From Numida meleagris (taxonomy: Eukaryota; Chordata; Aves; Galliformes; Numididae): a stretch of DNA of 64,000 nt. The stretch is from positions 8,535,586 to 8,599,585 of the forward strand of contig NC_034424.1 of NCBI RefSeq assembly GCF_002078875.1, given 5' to 3'. The notes under the pieces are model-generated. The model was not told where the DNA came from and searched no databases. It saw nothing but the letters and a program-made list of their open reading frames with translations. A program made the translations under genes and the position numbers. Position 1 is the first letter of the stretch. The number at the start of each line of letters is the position of its first letter. This document shows, in pieces, positions 13,001-39,200 of this stretch.

Positions 13001-14856
13001 CTTCCCACTTCTGCATGAAACTCAAATGGGAATCTAAGAAAGTAGTTAATTCTGACTTTTAAACAAGATCAACACATCATTACAGGATCAAAAACCTCCA
13101 GGCCAAAACATAGTACATTCAGCTGTCATGAAAGTTGACTAGTCATAAACCATTGAGGCTGCAGCATAAATCTTTTTTTCCCCCCTTACAGTACTAGCCA
13201 CTGTAAGGGTGGGATTTGACAACACATCCTCCCTGCCTACTTAAGAATCTCATTCTTTTCAGAATGAATTTAACAGGAAAAAAAAACAAAAACACCTAAC
13301 CTCTAATTATGATTAGGGACTAACTACAGGAATGTCCATTCAAAAGCAGATGTTCAGTACTAAAATGCTTCATACGACATGCTGACAATTTTTAGCTATT
13401 ACTTGCTATGTTTTTTTAATATCTAAAATGTATTTTTGTAAGGTTGCCCAAGTATTGGAATGGGTCAACAAGAAGATTAGATGCAATACATGTCGACATC
13501 ACAGGAAAACACATCTTCTACTTGATGATACTACAGTTGAATGTAATTAGACCTCAAACTTCCCCTAATTTCAATCTCTGGGGAAAAGATGTTATCTTTC
13601 TTCAGTAATATATGGCTGCTCTGAAATACTGGCAGTCATCTGTAAGGAGAAACTGCAAAGGTTTAGACAAGTAGGTGTTAAGACAGCATGATATGTACAT
13701 TAAAATGCAAACATGTGTGCCACAGCACCTGCTTTCTGAGTTTCAGTCTACATACCCAAATAGAAACTAGCAGGAACCCATCAGCCACACCATACATAAG
13801 CTATTTTTAGATGAAGGTTATATAATTTTCCCTCTGGATCCATGCTTCAGCTACAGACACATTACAGCTTAATCCTACCCCAAACAAGGAGATGGTAAAT
13901 TTTAAGATCCTGATTTCACTGTTAGTCTACTCAAGGAGTAAATTATTATTCAGTTCTTTGCTATGGTTCAGACTACACAATCTGGCCCAGGTCAAACTGA
14001 ACTGCACGTGGTTTTGTGAAAATAAGTTCATTTGTTTTTCCTGACCTTTGTAATAAGGTTCTTGTCATTGGAGGAGAAGAGCAGAGGAAAGACTAGATCT
14101 GTGGAACATAAGACTTGGATAACGCAGAAAAGATAAGTTAGTTAAGAAAGCTGCCATACTCCTCTATCAGAAAGAATCAGTAAGAGAACATGAAGGATTT
14201 GCCCCAGACCCCACATCAAGTCCTCCAGTCAGAAGATGAGGTACCTTCTCACACCGCTTAACAGAACAAGGTCCTTTAGCAGACAGTCTTTCTTGAAGGA
14301 GTTGAAAGTTCACTGTGATTCTGCTGACGAAGTAGTTTGCATTCCCCATTAACAAAAATAAACAAAAGCAACTAACCCACCTGCATGAGGCCTAAGTAGC
14401 TAGTAATGAGAAAGGTCCTGTTATCGAAAGCAGTACTGATCTTACACCCATCAAAACCACCAATTCAGACTAAGATCTTGCTCCTACACAGGTCCTAGGT
14501 AAAAATCCACACAGAGTAAGTCTCTTGGGAAAAAAATCGCACAATTATGAGTTGCAAGATTGTACAGGAAGACATTAATGTCTTGTTAGCTTTCAAAGTT
14601 TGTTTGATGCAAATGATGGTGTTCTCACACTGTTTTTTGATCATTTGAAGCAGTAGCCAAAGATGCAAGCTATATTTATATGCATCTCGGACATGGCCTG
14701 GCAGCCACCATCAAGCAACCATTGTCAATGGCGTTAAGATGGCCCCAAGGGCTGTAGAGTACACAGCACAAAGTGGAGATACTCACACATCACAGCAGCT
14801 AAGAAATACAGACATATATGTTTAAAGAAAATCTGCTAAGTCGTGTGATTTTTTTC

Positions 14857-14862
14857 TTTAAT
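14857..14862 (-). promoter_or_regulatory. NDUFA8: Candidate poly(A) signal of NDUFA8
   Basis: On the minus strand this reads ATTAAA, the commonest variant poly(A) hexamer, 95 nt past the NDUFA8 stop codon. A short 3' UTR would suit this small housekeeping gene. Sites further left are possible. Confidence 0.4.
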
Positions 14863-14956
14863 CATGAAAGTTAAAGTTATACTCAATGTGTACTGGACAA
14901 TTTACATTTGCAAACAACGTATCCTTGCATTTTAGTTACAGCACAGTCTGCCGACT

Positions 14957-29104
<14,148 letters not shown>

Positions 29105-29625
29105 AAATTGGTTTTGCCAGACAATAATATTCCAGAGTAGGTAATCTGACTGACAGTTAGTCTAATTTGTCACTGGGTCTCATATCACCCTTTCCTTCTA
29201 CGGGAATATAATCTTTTTGTCATCTTTGTCAGCATAAACAAAAATGGAAATAATCACTTAATCAGTCCTGCTGAGAAAAAGCCATGAAAAAAAGCAGACT
29301 GCTCTCACAGCAATGTTCCTGAGAGGTGTGTGCTGTGGTACACATACACGTTATTAAGCTTGAAAACAATTTGTTAAAAAGAGTGCCTCAGATTCAGTGT
29401 TGAAGTCATTCAAATCCATCTTAATCAACATTATTTTCCCAGATTTTAGTTAGCTGTCCTGGTGAATTCCTTTCCTCTCTTTTTGCTCAGTACTTTGATA
29501 TTGATTGATCATTGTAATAATGTACACCAGAGGTATTCTTTAATGACTGGTTTGCTAACTAGGAAATTATATCCATTTACTACGAACATTTGTTGAACTC
29601 TCCTGAAGCCAGAGTTTAACAAAAT

Positions 29626-29631
29626 AATAAA
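29626..29631 (+). promoter_or_regulatory. MORN5: Candidate poly(A) signal of MORN5
   Basis: AATAAA, 522 nt past the MORN5 stop; further copies lie at 29686-29691 and 29691-29696. The hexamer is common in this AT-rich stretch, so the choice is tentative. Confidence 0.4.
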
Positions 29632-29696
29632 AGAGGAAAACTGGGTGGGTTGCTGCTTGATTAGTAAGCCAGAAAGTATTTAAAAAATAAAATAAA

Positions 29697-32600
29697 ATGG
29701 AATTACATCATTTTCTGGATGTAAGTGCCAGCACTTCTACTTGCATTAACTTTATTTATTACACAAATAAGACATTTACAAAGCACAACATTAAAAGTAT
29801 GTAACAAAACAGACATTGGTTTTACAAAAAAGTGCTTACAATTTAGTTTTAATTTTTAAAATAAATATTAGTCTTGACTGTCCACTCATTCAGAGAATTT
29901 TTTAACCATTGTAGCCAAGACATGCATAATTGCAACATGCTACAACAAAATGATTGGCTGACGAAACAAAACCAATGTGTCTATAGTTGGCATCCTACAG
30001 ATGTGTCACTGATAGCAGTGCAGGATTGAGTCCCACTCCCCGTCCAACCAGTGAGTTGTGTAAGCACCTTTAGCTAGGCAATGGGTTAACCAGCATGAGC
30101 CAAAATAAAAAATAATTGGTAATAATCCTGTAAACCGTTCCTCTTTCAGACCCTCACCATATTTAGTTACCTCATTCAACTTGAGTGAAAAGCCTTTCAC
30201 TGCCTGTCTTCACTGGAATTTTGTCTGCAAAAGTTTTGTAAATAGCAACTGCAGAAGTTTGGTACATGGAGTCTACGTTGCTGCACTAGAACCCATTTGG
30301 CAATTACTGAATAAACTAAGAAAATGAGAATGATTTTACTTTATTTTTTGCTTTTAATCTACAGACAGGAGATGAATGCAAATGACCTGAGATAAGGTTT
30401 GGTTCAGTGGCAACAGTCAGTGTGAAATATATCGTGAAACAATGTATTGAATAAATTAGAGGATTTCTTACATTCTTGGTACAGTTGAGTATTTTCCATA
30501 CACATAATTAGCTCTAAAACTGCACAAGCTGAATTGCTTCCAGTTTTTGCAAACAATTTGGGCTTAATATAAACAGAGCCTGATTTCTGAATTAGCAAAG
30601 CTGCTCCTGGCTACTTGGGGGAAGCTGCCCTCAGCCCGCGCTGCACAGCGATGCTCCCCGCGTGCCCCGCCGCGTCCGCCCGCCCCGACAGCGGTGTCAG
30701 CTACAGAGCTCGGATGTACAGTACGATTCACACGTGGTTTGCGATCAGTAACTCAGCTGACAGTTAGCAGATACGTATTTAACAACCTCCCTTTCACTGC
30801 ACTGCTGAGACAGAAGATAAATGCAAGAGACCATTTTCTCCCTCAACAAAACAGTTGTGGAAATCTCAAGTACTGCGGGCCGTCAGGTCACGTTACAGCC
30901 TGAGGTCTCTCCTTCAGCCTCGAGTTGGATAGCTACCCATTCCGAGTTGGATAGCTACCCATTCGCCTACAGCACTAATTCCACAACCAAACAATCACTC
31001 GAACGCGTGAGCTCAAATGGAGGAGGAGTGGGGCCCTGGTGACCCCCCGACCACCAGCAGCTCTCCCAGCCGCGCCGTGAACACACAGTGACACGCAGCC
31101 TCGCAGCCGCAGGAAGCAGAGAGCTCTGCTCACAGCCCACGGAGGTGTGCCAGGCCTGTGCTCATCACTACAGACACAGAGAAAGGGGACAGAAACACGA
31201 GCACCTTGGGGCTGCTCCTGCACAAGGAGACGCTGGGGAGCAGGGTGTCTTTGGGCACACACACTGGAAGTGGATATTCGCATGTCAGATGGTGACAATA
31301 GCACTTTGCGGACCTAATTTCCTCTCTCTCTCCTTCCAAATGTTATTTCAAATTGAGAATAGAGCTGCTAGCTGCTGGCTGCAATTAGAACACTGGCCTA
31401 GCTGTCCAAATATTACAGCACTCTCTTTTACATACACACACACACAGATAGAGGTGTGTATATGTATTTGTTTCAAGATATCAGCATGTACTGGTGTTCA
31501 GCTATTTGTCCAACCGGGAGACCTTGGTGCCCACCCAGCAGATGCAATGTGACTGCTGAGGGCATTGTGCCGGTGCCACCAGCTCACCACACTGGGCTGA
31601 TGCTGGAGATTGATCTCCAGAGAGAAAAACACGAGTATCTACAGCTCAAATTAAAAACAAGTTACATAACTGGTAGATTCCTGTCTTCTGCTCCTCAGGC
31701 ACAGCTCAGTCACGTTACACAGTGACTGGCTCATCACAGGCTTTCACATTCTCGGAAATGCTGCCTCCTGAAAGTTAGCAGCAAGATAGACCCATGTGCT
31801 CCCATGGAGAGGGGCTTTGTTAGCGACCTGCTCTTGGCTCAGTACAAGCTGAGAAGGGCTGGCAAATGCTAGCTGTTTACTTTTTGTTATTACCATCAAT
31901 GAAGTATCATTTCAGAGCTTTTTTCCTGATCTGGGGCCAGATGGCCGAGTACTTCCTTTGTTGTTGCCATGAGACTGCCCCAAGGGTGAGCCGTGCACAA
32001 CCAGTCAGGACCATGCCTTCATCCAGGGACCTGGCAAGAGAGGCTGCCGTGCTCTGGTAAGGGATAAGGGTGAGCAGGCGCTGCCAGATGGAGGAACACG
32101 CCATCCCCTCGCTGCCTGCCAGCCTCACTGCTGGCAGCACTTCCCTGGCTGCTCCCCGGACCCTCCCTGCTCTTCTCACTAACTAACTGAGCCCAGTGCT
32201 GGGCCCCTCTCCTAGGGTCCACACCAGGGCAAGTCATTTCTACACGTCTACTGGTCAGCTTCCCTTAAGGATTTCTCAGTCCCAGTGTATGGAGCATCTA
32301 AGAGTTTGGTGTAGGTACATTCCAAAATCACCCATTCGTCATCCAACATGACTCAAAGGAAATAAAGTAGCTTGTTAATAAAGAACGAGAATAATAATAA
32401 TAAAAAGATTTGGCAAATGGCTGTGAGAGGAGAGAGACAGTCGGTGCTCAGAGAATAAGTCAGCAATTAAAACCTTCAGAGTGCCAAGCCTGGCTCTGCC
32501 ACCGACCAACCCTACCGCTCCTTTCGGTTCAGGACATCTCCATATCCCCTCCTATAAAATGGGGGGAACACTAAGATTTACTTACCTTACAGAGTGATCA

Positions 32601-33251
32601 AAGGACATGTGATTCTAAAGCACTTTGAGGAGGAAGAAAAACTGCCTATTTCCAGCTGGCATCGTGTTTTCCACTTAGTGGAGTCACAGCTACCTGCGAC
32701 TTTGGCTCAGGAGTCCTCCATGTACACTGAGTTGCTGAGCCAGAGCCCATTTCAGTCTCACACATGCAAGTGTAAATAAGGAGGGATGTCCGGGAACCAA
32801 CAGTGCTTCACTGGTGCAAAAAGAGAATCAGGCCAAACCACGTAAATTCCTCCTTTCTTTATATTCGTGGGTGATCATCGAACCCCCTGTGACTCAGTGT
32901 GTACTGATGTGTTCGTATTCCCACAGCTGGGGAGCAAGGTTTGTAAGCACAGCGGAGTCACTCATTTGGGCTGTGTCTGGCATTGTCTTGGAGAGACTCA
33001 CTGTCATTCTACAGGTCCACAAGAAACAAGTGAAAAATGCAACTCTGCACTCGACACACACATACACAGAGTGTTGCTGGAGAAATAAGAGTGGATGTTA
33101 GATGCTGGTCAATGGAAATAACCGAGAATGCTGAATCTGAGTTTCTCCCACATGACTGAGAACAGTTGCCTTGGGCTGGATGCTGTGTTTCAGCGACTGA
33201 GGGGCAGTGGTGCTGGGAGCGCCATGGGCAGGTGAGGAAGAGCTTGCGGAG
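29697..33251 (-). other. LHX6: Convergent 3' region; probable LHX6 3' UTR and spacer
   Basis: This stretch lies between the MORN5 poly(A) signals and the LHX6 stop codon. No gene is supported. No AATAAA was seen on the minus strand close to the stop; the first clear one going left reads from 30345 to 30340 (TTTATT on +), which would give a 3' UTR of about 2.9 kb, with more near 29750. A short CpG-rich patch lies at 30630-30720 and a perfect 22-bp tandem duplication at 30921-30964. The exact LHX6 3' end is unresolved. Confidence 0.45.
30921..30964. repeat. Perfect tandem duplication of 22 bp
   Basis: Bases 30921-30942 and 30943-30964 are identical and adjacent (each begins CGAGTTGGATAGC). Two exact copies without decay suggest a recent duplication. 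Confidence 0.95.
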
Positions 33252-36200
33252 TCAGTACTGAAAGAGGATGACCTGGGGGAGAAACAGGAACCGAGTGTTA
33301 GCTGCTTCCAGAGACAAGCGGCCCTCACCACAGAAATGGGACCGCAAGGAGCAGCCAGGCAGCATGCACCCAGCTGAAGCACGGCAGCCACCTTCCCTGC
33401 AGGATGAACTCTTTCTGAGTCATTTTTGTTCCCCGTCCTGCCCCTAGAACACAGCCCGCAGGGAACGCAGGTTTCTGGAATTCACCATGGAAGGAATTGT
33501 TTGGAAAAGGAATTTGGAAGGCAGCTCTATGTCCTGAGAACCCAGTCCTGCAACATCTGCAAGCAAGTAATTGCATTTAAGTCACAGGAGCTAGTTGCTG
33601 CTGTGGAGTTTCTTTGAATGACAGCATCAGAACTACAGAACATTTTCTGAAAACTCTCCAGTTTCTGTGATGATAAAGTCATGATAAAATGATAGCACCT
33701 TGACCAAACAGTAACCTGTCTGTGCCCCTGCCTGTGCTTGTCAAAACAGAGCTCAATAATCTCTGGTTGCTGCACTGAATAGAGAAAGAGACGCTGAGAA
33801 CTTCTTAAAGATGAAAGCTAAAACGAGTTGCCAAAGGCTCAGCATTTCCTCAAGTCAAAACCTCTTAAACTGGGATCCTAAACAAAATGTTATGAGCCCA
33901 AGCATGTATACGCCAGTTCAGAAGCCTTGCCCCCAGATGAGTGCTATATCCGAATGGACAGATGCTGAGGGACTCGACAGCAAAATATCAATATGCAATA
34001 ATGTTTCCTAGCCAGACGTTGTGAAATAACATTCCGATTCATGATACGGTAACAGACAGTTGTTATTTTTTGAGCAATACTGGAATTCCCAAGAAACGAA
34101 CCTTTCCTGTTAACTCACGGAAAGCTGCGCAGACCGAGTGCCGGCACAGTCGGGGGAAGGGAGAACCAGGCACAGAGGAGCTCAGGCAGGAGGTCACGAG
34201 ACTCCAGAGCATCCCAGCACACCACAACAGCATGGGGCATTCAGTGCAGAACACACTGGTGCCGTTTACCAACAGTCGGTACCTCACGCTAAGGCCACCA
34301 AAATGAAGGAAACACAGCCAAGATCACAGAGCGCTGCTCGCAGGAGCAGGCGGTGGCACTGACATTACACACAAACTATTGCTGTGGTAGGAGGTTGGCC
34401 CCAAACCTGCAGCGAGGACCAGAATTACCTTCTCACCCCTATTCGATAGCGGTCCTTCCATGTCTGCTTTGAGGTGCACTGGAGGAGCCGTGTAGGGAAG
34501 TCTACAGTGCACTTGTCCACACTGTACCTGACCTGTGGAGGAGAAAGGCCTCAGCCCCATGCCCACAGCCAGCCCCACAGCGCGGCCCAGCCCTGCCAGG
34601 GGCACTCTGAGGTGACACCGCCAGGCTGGGGCTCCCCTGGACTCGGGGGTGGGCGAGGGTGAGGAGAAGCTTTGCGGGCTCACAGAGCTCAAGCACTCTG
34701 TCCTGGTCACCCTTCTGCCATAATACCGCTGGCAGGCGGTCCGTCATGGCCTAGGGGGTGTGAGAGGAATGCCCAGCCCATGGCAGAACCCCGGGAAGGC
34801 CAACAGCAGTAACGGCAAGGAGAGGAGCTCTGTGGGGCTGAGCTGAGCCCCCCAGCCCCCGGCCCTGCACTCACTCTCGATGTATCCGTGCAGCGTCACC
34901 ATGCGGGCCCGCTCCGGGCTGCTGAAGGGCGAGTAGTGGATGTCCTCGGCGAGGGAGGAGGGGATGCGGGGCGGGGGGGCCCCCGAGGGCGGCACCGTGT
35001 GCTGAGGCGTGTGTTTTTTATGGCGGGCTCGGCAGTTTTGGAACCAAACCTGCAACGAAAGCAGCGAACACTGAGGGAGGAGCGCAACGGGCTGAGCTGC
35101 ACTCACGCACGGGGACCCACCACGGCCACACCTGCAGCGTCACAAAAGGAACCGTGTGTGGAAATGCCCACACAAACACCACCACAGCGTCCGCTGGTCC
35201 CACAGCGTTTCATTACAGCTGAGAAACGACGGTGCTGCAGGACACAGCCCTGCTCTGTACCACCGACAGCCATGACCGTGTCTCACTGCTCTTAATTAAA
35301 GCAATGGCTGGGGGATTATGCCCTAGAACTAAAACATGAGTGTAGGTTTTTCCATGCTAGCGTGGTGTTGTCTTTCTTATGCTTTAATTTTTCAAGGAAA
35401 ACTGGGAGTGAAATCCTTCCACGAGTCAAAACACAGAGCAGCGCCCTGAGGCCACGCAACGGCCACAGCAAGGAAACAGCCACAAGCATTTGACAAATCG
35501 CTTCCTGCTCAAAGCACCTTCAAAAAACAGCCCCATAAAGAATCGCCCTGCACGTGGCCTACTTGATCCCTTGCTGAATGAAGAGTCTCAATAACTGAGG
35601 CCTGAGCCAGAGTTTTTCATGTTAGAAACTTAAATGTGTCTTTGGTAAAACAACACTGGATGGTGCCCACGCTTTGCCTTCATCCCACACCTGCACCCCA
35701 CACCTGCACCCTACACATTGCATCCCACACCTGCATTCCACCTGCTGCATCCCACACCCTGCATCCCACCTGCTGCATCCTGCATGCTCGCCCACAGCCG
35801 CCCCTCACCTGAATGACTCTCCGACTCAGCCCCGTCATGTCCGCGAGTTTCTGAAGTGTTTGTGCATCGGGGTTGTTGTCCTGAGCAAACTGTGCCTGCA
35901 TGACCTGGCAAGTGATGAGGAGAGGGGTCAGACTGTGGCTGGACACCGCAGCCCATCCCGCCTCCGGCCCAGCCCCGCTACCTGCAGCTGCTCAGCAGTG
36001 AAGGAAGTGCGAGCCCTTTTGGCTGGCTTTGGCTGGCTGTCCTGCTCTGAGGGCACGGCCCCCTCCAGCGTGATCCCATTGCCTGTGAAAGAGAAGCCCA
36101 GTGCAGTCAGTGCGAGGAGCTGAACAACAGCTGCATGCCTCAAGCATCCCTCACTGCATGCAGCAGCGCTGGCCCGGAACTGCATGGGGCCACTGAGCCT

Positions 36201-39200
36201 CTCCATCACCAAGTGGTAACACTGACCCTGATGGGTTTAACATTGAGTATAGAAAAAGCAGCAATTTTGTGGAAGATGTGAGGAATTATGGATGGTGAAA
36301 GGGCAGCAGGAAGATGGATTTTGAGGTCAGTAAAGGAAAGCACTGACTTCCTGCCAGCCCTGGCTCATGGTCACCATTTGGCTGCATCCCCCAGCGAGCA
36401 GTCTAGAAGGGCCCTGCCTGCTGCTGGGCACACCAGGACCCACACCATGCCCCATCCCCATTGCCTCCATCACCTGCCTCATTTCAACAGGCTCCTTGCT
36501 CTTTTCCCTGGCCCCAAATTCCCCTGACCTCCTCCTGAGTCCCGAGGTAGCAACAGCAGGAGCAGCCCCATCCCTATGGCACCACTCTGCATGGTGCCGC
36601 TGCCCAGGGCAGCAGCCATCCTGCAGGGCAGACGCACTGGAGTGAGTCTGGCCATGCTCATTCAGACACAGAGCCACTGGGGAAGAGGCCAGGGCCAGGG
36701 CCAGGGCCCCCACCCCACAATGGGGTCTGCACTGAAGCCCATGCACTGCCCAGAGGAGTGATGGATGAGGGAGGGTGCATGCACGGGGCTGGCGCTCGCC
36801 CCGCTCCCAGGATGCGCCTGCACACCACGGTGTTTGCTCTGCAAGCTGGACAGGGCTGTGATTGTCTTGGCTGGAGTTGAAGGACTTTCTCATATAGTTT
36901 GACTTGTTCTTTTAGGATGATGAATGGGACTCTGACTTCAGCAACATCTGTTTATTTTTCTTGTGTGTAAAACCTCATGTGCAGAAGAAATTGCTGGGTA
37001 ATTACTGAAGGGGGAAAAACGTGTGGCCCTTTAACTCTGCAGCAGCGCTGCTCCCCAGAGCCTTCCCATCCCCTCCTCCAGCCCAGGGGCATGGGGAGGT
37101 GGGCACCTGCCTGGGGACACTCAGCCCCTGCCCTGGCACCACCAGGGCCCCCTCTGCAACACAAACCCCAGCCCTTGGCCAGGACCACGGCACTGCAGGA
37201 TCCCACAGACAGACCCAGCCACGGCCACAGCTGCAGCCCCACAGCCCCACACTCCTCCCAGACCCACGGCCCCTCTCTCGATGCCCTGCGGCCTTCACAC
37301 TAGCCAGTCACTGGAGCCTCCCAGCCCAACAGGGCACACTGTTTCCATCCCCTTGCCCAAATGCTGTAAACAGAAACACTGATTATTTTCATGTCAGGTT
37401 GTTAATCGCTTCCACATGCTGCACGAGCTGGGACGTGGCATTGGCCTCCCCACACCCATGAAGCACTACTGAGTGGCACATGGGCAGGAGCTGCGCTTCG
37501 AGCCCCAGAGGATCCCCGAGCACTTCCCTCGGCATTTCTGCAGCTGCACAGCATCTCCGTGGGCACTGTCCCTGCAATGCAGCCGAGCACCAGACAGGCA
37601 GGCAGGCCCCCTGCAGCCCCGCTCCTCGCCTTGCCCCACAGCCGGCCACAGCCCGAGAACGTGGGGCAGGTTCAGCTCTGGCCCAGCCCAGTGATAATGT
37701 GGTACGGCGCGGCCTCACAAACCCTCCAAAGCCACTTCATTCTTCTGAGCACCCACTTGGCCACTGTCCCATAGCCATGACACTGCATGACCTCTTGGCA
37801 CCGGCGGCAGCGGGATGCAGTTGGGAACATGGAGGCCACTTGCAGTGCATCCTGGGCCAGTGAAAAATGATGGGAAGGGTTTGTCCACCCGCCAGGTTTC
37901 CCACCTTATAGATTTATGACTCACAGCTTCCAAATCCCCACAGCTTTCTGATTCGTCACATGTGGCAGTGAGGCACAGCAGTGCGGTGGAAGCAGGGCCG
38001 GGGCCGTGCTTGGCATTGCCCTCAGCACACAGCTCTGCCGCGTGCTCCATGCATGTCCCAGCGCAGAAGCAACTGCTCTGCGGGCACCATCCTGCTCTCC
38101 ACACATGGAACCAGCCCTGGCCCCTCGCCATGGGCAGCGATATCCCCGCACGGTTCCTGGGCCAAGGGCTGTGTCACAACCACGTACCATTTTCTGCTGC
38201 TCGCTTGAGGTTCTCTATCATGGTGTCGTAGTGGATCCGGCACAGCACCTTCTCCTCCACCAAGCCGAACTCCTCTCCCGTGGACAGCTGCCGCTTGCAG
38301 GAGAAGCAGGCGAAGCAGGCCAGGTGGTAGGCGTTGCCGCGCGCCCGCCGAACCCAGTCGCTGGCGTAGATCTGCCGGCCGCAGCGGGCGCACTTGGTAC
38401 CAAAGCGGCTGCGGGAGGAGAGAACACAGCGTGAGGGCGGGCAGCAGCCGCAGGCCCCAGCGCCCGTGAGCACCCTGAGCCCCCACAGAGAAAGGGCGGC
38501 AGTGAGACCGCCCCGGAGCTGCTCCCGGGCAAGGACCTCCAGCACAGGGCGCAGCCGAGGGCTGAGCCGTGTGAGCAAGCGCTGAGGTCACGCAGTGCAG
38601 TGAATCAGCCTCCGAGTTCACGGGCTTTTTTATTTTGATAACAGGCGGTGTGACACTCAGATGGAAATTTTGTTAGAGCCGTTTTTCCCCTATTGCAATA
38701 AATCAAAACATGTGTTTTCTCCTAACACGTACAGACGTATGCATCTGCTCTTTCCTCCTACAAGGAGGTCTCCTTGAGGCGAGAAGATGATGATTGTGCT
38801 CGGGTTTATTTATGCTGGGAAGTACTGCGGCGGAATGAGGAGGTACCGAGGCCGCCTCATCCCCGCACACTGGCGGCTGCGCCTCAGCTTCTCAGCACCA
38901 CGCTGCTGGCAGCTCCCCGGGCACAGCCACCCGCAGCCTCTGCTAATATGGGTGGGTGCTCACGTTTGAGTTTTATTACCGTTAAAATAAATAAACACAG
39001 CAAGCAGCAAGCAGCAGGGAGAGGCGAGCATCTTCTCCAGCACCACAGAGCTGACGCTGGCCCTGACACAACCCTGATCTCAGCTGCTGCGTGTCCCGCA
39101 CATCCCAGCACGGCCATAGCACCATGGGGCTCACGCCCGGCCCCGCAGCCCTCAGCACCATCCCAGCTCTGGAAGCCACAGACACTGCTGCCATCCCCAG

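Larger units (their letters stand above)
1663..14856. other. Intergenic region, no gene supported
   Basis: About 13 kb between the left-edge gene and NDUFA8. The left half (to about 7.5 kb) is GC-rich; from about 10 kb it is AT-rich. No ORF here shows a recognisable domain or a set of spliceable exons. It holds AT-rich islands resembling conserved enhancers (2440-2745 and 3115-3450), further AT-rich blocks (7560-7800, 8100-8780), short A tracts (10460, 10932), and one ORF with a signal-peptide-like start at 9663. The minus-strand 3' UTR of NDUFA8 may extend into its right end. I saw no diagnostic CR1 end or LTR. Confidence 0.6.
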
